This document shows positions 1-6,917 of a stretch of DNA of 9,172 bases, one piece after another; position 1 is the first letter of the stretch; the number at the start of each line of letters is the position of its first letter. The position numbers were made by a program, and so were the translations under genes. The DNA comes from Betaproteobacteria bacterium (lineage in GTDB: Bacteria > Pseudomonadota > Gammaproteobacteria > Burkholderiales > Usitatibacteraceae). The notes under the pieces were generated by a model. That model ran no database searches. It saw only the letters and a program-made list of their open reading frames with translations, and was not told where the DNA came from. The stretch spans positions 1 to 9,172 of the forward strand of contig JAAOZZ010000245.1 of the NCBI GenBank assembly GCA_012274175.1, read 5' to 3'.

Positions 1-1415
<1,415 letters not shown>

Positions 1416-1483
1416 GGCAGGCTCTTGGGGAATGGCGCGGAAGGAGGAAAACGCGGGGCAGGATAAGCGATGCGACCAGCCCC

Positions 1484-1512
1484 ATTAAACCCAATCGTAT
1501 AATGGCTGGCAA
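1484..1512 (-). promoter_or_regulatory. Sigma-70 promoter for aceE
   Basis: On the minus strand there is TTGCCA (complement of 1507-1512; 5 of 6 to TTGACA), a 17-base spacer, and TTTAAT (complement of 1484-1489; 5 of 6 to TATAAT). Transcription would start near 1477, giving a leader of about 60 bases before the aceE ATG at 1415. Position, spacing and box quality agree, but the call rests on motif matching only. Confidence 0.6.
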
Positions 1513-1560
1513 CCCACGCGGAAAGGGGCGCCGGAAAAGGACTTTTACCGTTCGGGGCGA

Positions 1561-1662
1561 ATGGCGCGCCGCCCGAAGGAGGCGGCGGCGACCCCCAAAT
1601 ACTTCCGAGAAATCATGGACATCGGTGGCGAAGCGGGATTGTTTCTCAAAAAAGCTTTTTAA
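1561..1662 (+). CDS. Doubtful 33-residue small ORF (possible leader peptide)
   Basis: An ATG at 1561 opens a frame ending at TAA 1660-1662. The predicted peptide starts MARRPKEAAATPKYFREIMD and ends in the basic/hydrophobic FLKKAF. Its first half has G or C at nearly every third codon position, as in the neighbouring genes; its second half runs into the AT-rich island. No good Shine-Dalgarno sequence precedes the ATG: AAGG lies about 20 bases upstream and GGGG is only 3 bases away. A shorter start exists at 1615 (15 residues). I do not recognise the peptide. It could be a leader ORF, a gene remnant or chance. Confidence 0.2.
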   Translation: MARRPKEAAATPKYFREIMDIGGEAGLFLKKAF

Positions 1663-1692
1663 GTTATTATAAATCCGAGTTTTTGCGGATTT
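1639..1692 (+). promoter_or_regulatory. AT-rich island with inverted repeat, candidate promoter/control region of the phosphatase cluster
   Basis: Within very GC-rich surroundings this stretch is strikingly AT-rich. It contains the near-palindrome AAAAAGCTTTTT and the -10-like strings TATTAT (1665-1670) and TATAAA (1668-1673). A perfect 7-bp inverted repeat, AAATCCG (1671-1677) and CGGATTT (1686-1692), flanks an 8-base loop. No -35 box lies at proper spacing; TTGTTT at 1639 is too far from either -10 candidate. It is the most likely place for the rightward promoter or an operator, by composition rather than by a consensus match. Confidence 0.3.
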
Positions 1693-1838
1693 CGCCTCAG
1701 GATTGCGGATCGCGCGAGACAGCCGCCGCTTTCGGGCGGCCGATGCCTTGGGACATGGCGGCCTCAAACAAGAAACCGGAAACGGGATGAGACAAAAGGC
1801 GCACGGGAAACGGGAGGGCGATCGCAGGGCGGTCCGCG

Positions 1839-1863
1839 CGCGCGCGCCGGGGAGGCGCGCGTG
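1839..1863 (+). promoter_or_regulatory. Hairpin covering the ribosome binding site and GTG start of the phosphatase gene
   Basis: Bases 1842-1848 (GCGCGCC) are perfectly complementary to 1854-1860 (GGCGCGC) around the loop GGGGA (1849-1853). Pairing extends through C1841-G1861, G1840-U1862 (wobble) and C1839-G1863, giving a 10-bp stem that includes the whole GTG start codon. The Shine-Dalgarno GGGGAGG (1849-1855) is split between loop and stem. If folded, this would limit ribosome access. The complementarity is directly visible; a regulatory role is inferred. Confidence 0.5.
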
Positions 1864-2685
1864 AATCTTTCCCAGTCGCTGCAGTCGGCGAGCCTCACGG
1901 ATCCCGGCCGCGTTCGCGACCACAACGAGGACTGCATCGAATCGCGTCCCGAGATCGGCCTTTACGTGCTGGCCGACGGCATGGGCGGATACAACGCAGG
2001 CGAGGTGGCGAGCGGCATGGCGACATCGCTCATTTCCGACGGGATCCAGGAAGCGTGGCGCCCGCGGGACGTGGACCGGTCCGGGCGCGAGGACGCGAAG
2101 GCGCTCTCCGATCGGCTGATCCGCGAGCAGATCGCGCGCGCCAACGGCGCCATCTTAACCACTTCCCAGAACAATCCCGAATGCGCGGGCATGGGGACCA
2201 CGCTGGTGGTGTGCCTCTTCTACGACAATTTCGTGGCCGTGGCGCACATCGGGGACTCGCGCCTGTACCGGCTGCGCGGCGAGTCGATGGAGCAGGTCAC
2301 GCGCGACCACTCGTTGCTGCAGGAGCAGCTCGATTCCGGCCTCATCACGCCCGAGGAAGCGAAGCTCTCGCAGAACAAGAACCTCGTCACGCGCGCCCTG
2401 GGGATCGATCCGACGGTCGAGCCCGAGCTGCACGTGCACGAAACGCAGCCCGACGACATCTACCTGCTTTGCTCCGACGGCTTGTCCGACATGGTCGAGG
2501 ACGAGGAGATCCGCCTCACGCTCATCACGCTGAAGACCAACCCCAGCCTCACGGTCCAGCAGCTCATCCAGGCGGCCAACGACAATGGCGGCCGCGACAA
2601 CATTTCGGCGATGCTCATCCGCGTCGCCGAGCCCTATGGCGTGCCGCGGGGCTGGCTCGCGCGGATCAAGGCACTCTTCCGGTAA
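1861..2685 (+). CDS. PP2C-family (PPM/Stp-type) Ser/Thr protein phosphatase
   Basis: A 274-residue, metal-dependent cytosolic protein phosphatase expected to remove phosphate from Ser/Thr residues of proteins modified by a Hanks-type kinase. It is a single PP2C domain of normal bacterial length with the core motifs present: RDHNED (residues 19-24), the metal-site LADGMGG (37-43), GMGTTLV (110-116), HIGDSRLYRL (129-138), LLCSDGLSDMV (202-212) and GGRDNIS (243-249). The metal-binding aspartates D39, D206 and D246 are present, so it should be active. There is no signal peptide or membrane segment; the C-terminus ends in a short basic WLARIKALFR tail. Translation starts at GTG 1861, five bases after a strong GGGGAGG, and this site is buried in a hairpin. 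The gene lies 18 bases upstream of an FHA gene, a classic pairing of phosphatase and phosphothreonine reader. The symbol prpC or stp would be plausible but is not assigned. Confidence 0.93.
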   Translation: MNLSQSLQSASLTDPGRVRDHNEDCIESRPEIGLYVLADGMGGYNAGEVASGMATSLISDGIQEAWRPRDVDRSGREDAKALSDRLIREQIARANGAILTTSQNNPECAGMGTTLVVCLFYDNFVAVAHIGDSRLYRLRGESMEQVTRDHSLLQEQLDSGLITPEEAKLSQNKNLVTRALGIDPTVEPELHVHETQPDDIYLLCSDGLSDMVEDEEIRLTLITLKTNPSLTVQQLIQAANDNGGRDNISAMLIRVAEPYGVPRGWLARIKALFR

Positions 2686-2703
2686 CACCCAAGGAAAACG
2701 ACT

Positions 2704-3525
2704 ATGGCCAAGCTCATCCTCAGCGTCGACGGGCAGGTGCTCAAGGAGTACACGCTCTCCAAGGAGCGCACGCTCATCGGCCGCAAGCCCCACAACGACA
2801 TCCAGATCGACAACCTCGCGGTGAGCGGCGAGCACGCGGCGATCATCACGATCCTCAACGACTCGTTCATCGAGGACCTGGGCAGCACCAACGGCACCAT
2901 GGTCAACGGCAAGCCGATCAAGAAGCATTTCCTGCAGAACAACGACGTGGTGGAGATCGGCAAGCACAAGCTCAAGTACTTCAACGACGCTCCGGCGGCG
3001 GCCTCCGCGGCGGACTTCGAGAAGACGATGATCATCCGCAACCCCGCCAAGGCGGCCCCGACGCCCGTCGCGGCGGACAAGTCGATGGGCGACACCCAGA
3101 CCAACCTGAAGGCGCTCGGCGGAGAAGTGGTGAAGCCGGCGCCGGCGCCGGCGACCACGCAGCCCCAGTCGCCTGCGGCCCCGCAGCCGCAGCCGCAGGC
3201 CCAGGCGCCTCGCGCTCCGGAACCGGCGAACGCCCCCGCGGCCCCCGCTGCCGGAGCCCTGCGCGAGGCGGCGATCCAGGTGCTTTCGGGCGCGGCGGCC
3301 GGACGCACCCTGGATCTCACCAAGAACCTCACCACGATCGGCAAACCCGGCCTGCAGGTGGCGGTCATCACCAAGCGGCCCAACGGCTACTTCATCACCC
3401 ACGTCGAGGGGGCGACCTATCCCACGCTCAACGGCACCTCGCTCGGAGGCCAGGCCCATTCGCTCGGCGACCACGACCTGATCGAGATCGCGGGCGTGAA
3501 GATGGAGTTCTTCTACAAGCCGTGA
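2704..3525 (+). CDS. FHA-domain protein with a degenerate second FHA-like domain
   Basis: A 273-residue cytosolic phosphopeptide-binding adaptor. Residues 1-95 form a canonical FHA domain: GRKPHNDIQI (26-35), S41 and H44 in VSGEHAAI, GSTNGT (60-65) with NG at 68-69, and NNDVVEIGKHKLKYF. Residues 96-188 are a flexible Ala/Pro/Gln-rich linker; at DNA level this includes three GCCGGC units (3135-3152) and three CCGCAG units (3181-3198). It begins with an EKTMIIR motif (106-112) resembling threonine motifs phosphorylated in other FHA proteins. Residues 189-273 look like a second FHA fold (TIG near 211-213, LNGTSL, LGDHDLIEIAGVKMEF) but lack the S-x-x-H phosphothreonine pocket, so this half is probably structural or a protein-binding surface. 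ATG 2704 follows AAGGA by 8 bases. The gene is almost certainly co-transcribed with the phosphatase. It could bring kinase-phosphorylated proteins to a partner such as the downstream ATPase (inference). Confidence 0.9.
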   Translation: MAKLILSVDGQVLKEYTLSKERTLIGRKPHNDIQIDNLAVSGEHAAIITILNDSFIEDLGSTNGTMVNGKPIKKHFLQNNDVVEIGKHKLKYFNDAPAAASAADFEKTMIIRNPAKAAPTPVAADKSMGDTQTNLKALGGEVVKPAPAPATTQPQSPAAPQPQPQAQAPRAPEPANAPAAPAAGALREAAIQVLSGAAAGRTLDLTKNLTTIGKPGLQVAVITKRPNGYFITHVEGATYPTLNGTSLGGQAHSLGDHDLIEIAGVKMEFFYKP

Positions 3526-3530
3526 AACCG

Positions 3531-3550
3531 GGCCGGACCCGGGTCCGGCC
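3531..3550. repeat. 20-bp perfect GC palindrome after the FHA gene
   Basis: GGCCGGACCC (3531-3540) is followed immediately by its exact reverse complement GGGTCCGGCC (3541-3550), starting 5 bases after the FHA stop codon. In RNA it could form an 8-bp stem with a CCGG loop. There is no T tract after it (GCGGATTTCG follows), so it is at best an inefficient terminator. It may instead be an RNA-processing or 3'-stabilising structure, or a protein-binding site. Confidence 0.55.
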
Positions 3551-3583
3551 GCGGATTTCGCGCGCGGCATCCGCAGTGCCTAA

Positions 3584-3603
3584 ACTGTGGAATGGCGCAC
3601 AGT
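3584..3603. promoter_or_regulatory. Inverted repeat resembling a CRP/Vfr-type operator
   Basis: ACTGTG (3584-3589) and CACAGT (3598-3603) are exact reverse complements separated by 8 bases. The core TGTG-N8-CACA has the half-sites and spacing of CRP-family sites (TGTGA-N6-TCACA), but both inner positions are G instead of A and T. It lies 110 bases upstream of a predicted cyclic-nucleotide phosphodiesterase gene. A GATAAT string at 3623-3628 could serve as a -10 element but has no good -35. Function is inferred. Confidence 0.3.
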
Positions 3604-3712
3604 CCCCATGGTAACGTTCTCCGATAATGGATCGACCGTCCGGTCCTTGTCGCGACCGGCGCCCGCGCCCGGCGGCCACTCCGAAACGGCCGCTGCCGCC
3701 CGAGGACAGGAG

Positions 3713-4477
3713 ATGAGGATCAGGGTACTGGGGTGCAGCGGCGGCATCGGCGGGGGGCTGCGAACGACCTCCATGCTGGTGGACGAGGACGTGCTCATCG
3801 ACGCGGGCACGGGCGTGGGGGACCTCACGCTCGAGAGCCTGGCGAAGATCGACCACATCTTCGTGAGCCATTCGCACCTGGACCACGTGACCAGCATCCC
3901 GTTCCTGGTGGACACGGTGTGCTGGATGCGTGCGAGCCCGATCGTGGTGTACGGAATCAAGGAGACCCTCGATATCCTTCGCGCCCACCTCTTCAACTGG
4001 AAGATCTGGCCGGACTTCACCCAGATCCCCGACGGCGACCATCCGTTCATGGTCTACCGGGAAATCCGCGTGGGCGAGACGGTGGAGATCCGCGGCCGGC
4101 GCTTCACCCCCATCCCTGCCAACCACACGGTGCCCGCGGTAGGCTACGTGCTGGAGACCGCGAAGGCGGCGCTCATCTACAGCGGGGACACCTCGGTGAA
4201 CGATGCCCTGTGGAAGGTGGTGAACCGCACGCCGAACCTGAAGTACCTCATCATCGAGACTGCCTTCTCCAACAAGGAGCGCGACATCGCCACCGCGTCC
4301 AAGCACCTCTGCCCCGACATGCTCGCGGAGGAGCTGGAGAAGATGCGCGTCAGCCCCGAGGTGTTCATCACCCACCTCAAGCCGGGGGAGGGCGCGCTTA
4401 CCATGAAGGAAGTCGGCAAGGCCGCGGGGCGCTGGCGCCCGCGCATGCTGGAAAACAACCAGGAATTCTCGCTCTAG
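3713..4477 (+). CDS. Metallo-beta-lactamase-fold hydrolase, probable class II 3',5'-cyclic-nucleotide phosphodiesterase
   Basis: A 254-residue cytosolic dinuclear-metal hydrolase. It begins with the beta-strand and loop MRIRVLGCSGGIGGGLRTTS and LIDAGTG (29-34), then the metal motif SHSHLDH (52-58; ligands H53, H55, D57, H58). Further ligands are likely at H138 (ANHTVPAVGY), D159 (YSGDTS) and H221 (ITHLKPGE). The overall pattern resembles class II cAMP phosphodiesterases rather than glyoxalases or RNases, but sequence alone does not fix the substrate. The start at 3713 is chosen because GAGGA (3702-3706) lies 6 bases upstream and the family's first beta-strand starts here; an in-frame GTG at 3587 would add 42 low-complexity residues. 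The gene is separated from the FHA gene by 187 bases with possible regulatory structures and is followed after 26 bases by the GAF-ATPase gene. If the substrate is cAMP or cGMP, it would control ligand supply to the GAF domains of its two downstream neighbours (inference). Confidence 0.82.
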   Translation: MRIRVLGCSGGIGGGLRTTSMLVDEDVLIDAGTGVGDLTLESLAKIDHIFVSHSHLDHVTSIPFLVDTVCWMRASPIVVYGIKETLDILRAHLFNWKIWPDFTQIPDGDHPFMVYREIRVGETVEIRGRRFTPIPANHTVPAVGYVLETAKAALIYSGDTSVNDALWKVVNRTPNLKYLIIETAFSNKERDIATASKHLCPDMLAEELEKMRVSPEVFITHLKPGEGALTMKEVGKAAGRWRPRMLENNQEFSL

Positions 4478-4503
4478 CGCGGGACAACTTCGCAGGTGCA
4501 ACC

Positions 4504-6888
4504 ATGAGCGCAGTCCTCGAACCCAAGATGCAGTCGTCGGCCAACGTCGCCGACATGAGCGTGAAGCTGGCCTTCTCCAAGAAGCTCCAGGCCGTCACCA
4601 ACCGCATCCACTCCACCAGCAACATCGACGAGATCATCCTCGACGTCTCGCGCGACATCTGCCAGCTCTTCGAGGCGGACCGCATGACGGTGTACATCAC
4701 GAGCGAAGACGGCTCCTCGATCGTGTCCAAGGTGAAGACGGGGTTGAACTCGTTCAAGGACATCAAGCTGCCGATCTCCGAGTCCTCGCTCGCCGGCTTC
4801 AGCGCGCTCAACAAGCGCCACATGAACATCAAGGACGTCTACGACGACGGGGAGCTCAAGCAGTACTCGGCCAACCTCACCTTCCTCAAGGCGGTCGACC
4901 AGCGCACCGGCTACCGGTCCAAGCAGATGCTGATCGCCCCGATCCTGGGCGGGGACTCGGGCTCAGAGCTGATGGGCGTGATCCAGCTCATCAACAACCT
5001 CGCGGGGCAGCCATTCTCGTCCCTGCACGACGAGGGCGTGGTGGAGCTCGCCAAGACGCTCGCGATCGCGTTCCGGGTCCGCCAGCAGATGCCCGGCACG
5101 GTCCAGTCGAAGTTCGAGTACCTGGTGGTCGACAACGTGATCGCCGCGGGCGAGCTCGAGCTCGCCACCAAGGCCGCCCGGCGCAAGAACAAGAACGTCG
5201 AGGACGTCCTGGTGGAGGAATTCCAGGTGAAGCATCAGGCGATCGGCGCGGCGCTCGCCAAGTTCTTCGGCGTCGAGTACGAGCCCTTCAAGGCCGACCG
5301 CATCAAGCCGCCGGACCTGCTGAAGAACATCAAGCGCGACTACGCCGAGGGCAACCACTGGATCCCGCTCGAGGATTCCAAGCAGGGCGTGATCGTGATG
5401 TCCACGGATCCGGAGCGCGTGCGCAACTCGCGCATGGTGGAAAACGTCTTCCCGCGCGCCAAGATCGTCTTCCGGGTGACCACCGAGCGCGATTTCGCGC
5501 TCACCCTGGACCAGTACTTCGGCGCGGAAGGCGCCGCCGGCAGCGAATCCATCGGCGACCTGCTCTCGAGCCTGGACGATGAAGAAGAGGGCAGCCTGGG
5601 CAGCGGCACCGACGAGGTCTCGGCGGCCGCCGACAACGAGCTGGTGAAGCTCGTGAACAAGATCATCGTGGACGCATACAACCAGGGAGCCTCGGACATC
5701 CACGTGGAACCGCTGCCGGGCAAGGGGAAGACGGGCGTGCGCTTCCGCAAGGACGGCACCCTCTCGAACTACATCGAGGTGCCGGCCTCGTACCGCAACC
5801 CGCTCACCACCCGGCTGAAGATCATGTGCGACCTGGACATCTCGGAAAAGAGGAAGCCCCAGGACGGCAAGATCAAGTTCAAGAAGTTCGGGCCCCTGGA
5901 CATCGAGCTGCGGGTGGCGACCATTCCGACCGCGGGCGGCGTCGAGGACGTGGTGATGCGCATCCTCGCCGCCGGCGAGCCGATCCCGCTCGACAAGCTG
6001 GGCATCCTGCCGCAGAACATGGAGCGCCTGAAGGCGTGCGTGTCGAAGCCCTATGGCCTGTTCTTCGTGTGCGGCCCGACGGGCTCGGGCAAGACGACCA
6101 CGCTGCACTCGGTGCTGGGCTCCCTCAACACCGTGGACACCAAGATCTGGACCGCCGAGGACCCGGTGGAAATCACGCAGAAGGGCCTGCGCCAGTGCCA
6201 GGTGAACCCCAAGGCGGGCTTCACCTTCGCCACCGCGATGAAGGCGTTCCTGCGGGCCGACCCGGACATCATCATGGTCGGTGAAATGCGCGACAAGGAT
6301 ACGACCTCCATCGGCATCGAGGCCTCGCTCACGGGCCACCTGGTGTTCGCCACCCTGCACACGAACTCGGCGCCGGAATCGATCATCCGCCTGCTCGACA
6401 TGGGCATGGACCCGTTCAACTTCGCCGACGCGCTGCTGGGCGTGCTCGCCCAGCGCCTGGCCAAGCGCCTGTGCAAGTGCAAGAAGCCCTACACGCCGGA
6501 ACCGGCCGAGGTGAAGCATTTCCTCACCGAGTACTGCCAGGAGCTGGTCAACACGCCCGATTTCAAGGCCGATCCGAACGCAGGCTACAAGAAGGTATTC
6601 GACCGATTCCAGAAGGACTACGGCTTCGGGAAGCCCGAATTCCAGTTGTACAAGCCGGTCGGATGCGATGCGTGCGGGGGCTCGGGCTACAAGGGGCGCG
6701 TGGGCCTGCACGAGCTCCTGGTGGGCACCGACGGCATGAAGAAGATGATCCAGGAGCATGCCAGGGTGGCGGAGATGCTGGCACTCGCGCTGGCCGAGGG
6801 CATGCTCACCCTCAAGATGGACGGGATGGAGAAGGTGCTCCAGGGGATCACCGACATGGCGCAGGTCCGGGCTGTCTGCATCAAGTGA
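4504..6888 (+). CDS. GAF-domain GspE/PilB-type secretion or pilus-assembly ATPase
   Basis: A 794-residue hexameric-type AAA-like ATPase of the GspE/PilB family, which powers type IV pilus extension or type II secretion at the inner membrane. Domains: a GAF sensor (about 22-195, with RTGYRS at 134-139 and GVIQLINN); a GspE N-terminal/MshEN-like domain (about 202-340) that is recognisable but lacks the RLG residues of the c-di-GMP-binding motif; an acidic linker (about 345-375, LDDEEEG); and the ATPase core. The core has ASDIHVEP, Walker A GPTGSGKTT (524-532), Walker B RADPDIIMVGEMRD (584-597), His box TGHLVFATLHTN (610-621) and a zinc site C657, C659, C721, C724. All catalytic motifs are intact. 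The N-terminal GAF is extra compared with standard PilB or GspE, and the gap between the zinc cysteine pairs (about 60 residues) seems long. ATG 4504 follows AGGTG by 5 bases. No pilC/gspF or pilD gene is adjacent, so it may be a second, specialised ATPase rather than the main PilB. Confidence 0.9.
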   Translation: MSAVLEPKMQSSANVADMSVKLAFSKKLQAVTNRIHSTSNIDEIILDVSRDICQLFEADRMTVYITSEDGSSIVSKVKTGLNSFKDIKLPISESSLAGFSALNKRHMNIKDVYDDGELKQYSANLTFLKAVDQRTGYRSKQMLIAPILGGDSGSELMGVIQLINNLAGQPFSSLHDEGVVELAKTLAIAFRVRQQMPGTVQSKFEYLVVDNVIAAGELELATKAARRKNKNVEDVLVEEFQVKHQAIGAALAKFFGVEYEPFKADRIKPPDLLKNIKRDYAEGNHWIPLEDSKQGVIVMSTDPERVRNSRMVENVFPRAKIVFRVTTERDFALTLDQYFGAEGAAGSESIGDLLSSLDDEEEGSLGSGTDEVSAAADNELVKLVNKIIVDAYNQGASDIHVEPLPGKGKTGVRFRKDGTLSNYIEVPASYRNPLTTRLKIMCDLDISEKRKPQDGKIKFKKFGPLDIELRVATIPTAGGVEDVVMRILAAGEPIPLDKLGILPQNMERLKACVSKPYGLFFVCGPTGSGKTTTLHSVLGSLNTVDTKIWTAEDPVEITQKGLRQCQVNPKAGFTFATAMKAFLRADPDIIMVGEMRDKDTTSIGIEASLTGHLVFATLHTNSAPESIIRLLDMGMDPFNFADALLGVLAQRLAKRLCKCKKPYTPEPAEVKHFLTEYCQELVNTPDFKADPNAGYKKVFDRFQKDYGFGKPEFQLYKPVGCDACGGSGYKGRVGLHELLVGTDGMKKMIQEHARVAEMLALALAEGMLTLKMDGMEKVLQGITDMAQVRAVCIK

Positions 6889-6917
6889 GCGTCCGCGGAA
6901 CTCCGGGAAGCGCGCTG

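Larger units (their letters stand above)
1416..1860. other. Divergent intergenic region between aceE and the phosphatase gene
   Basis: This 445-base stretch contains no convincing gene. From left to right it holds the aceE promoter (1484-1512, minus), a doubtful 33-codon ORF (1561-1662), an AT-rich island with an inverted repeat (1639-1692), a short GC stem-loop (GCCGCC 1722-1727 with GGCGGC 1735-1740, 7-base loop, no T tract), a 13-base alternating CG run (1835-1847), and the start-codon hairpin of the phosphatase gene. Transcription of the rightward cluster probably begins inside this region, implying a leader of perhaps 150-200 bases, but no clear -35/-10 pair was found for it. Confidence 0.6.

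Noticed and set aside
1498..1503. Perfect TATAAT on the plus strand
   Set aside because: No -35 element lies 16-18 bases upstream (ACCAGC there), and it falls within the spacer of the better minus-strand aceE promoter.
1722..1740. GCCGCC/GGCGGC stem-loop as a terminator
   Set aside because: There is no T tract and no upstream gene on the plus strand that would need termination. It is probably a chance GC hairpin or a leader structure.
3135..3198. Short tandem hexamers (GCCGGC x3, CCGCAG x3)
   Set aside because: They encode the Ala/Pro/Gln-rich linker of the FHA protein and are ordinary low-complexity coding sequence, not a separate repeat element.
3587..3712. N-terminal extension of the MBL-fold hydrolase from GTG 3587
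   Set aside because: The extra 42 residues are low-complexity, have no family counterpart, and the GTG lacks a ribosome binding site. ATG 3713 has one and begins the first beta-strand.
4963..6759. Long minus-strand open frame (about 600 codons) opposite the ATPase gene
   Set aside because: It mirrors a well-recognised plus-strand gene with intact ATPase motifs. Its translation is Arg/His/Leu/Val-rich with no recognisable domain, as expected for antisense frames in GC-rich DNA.
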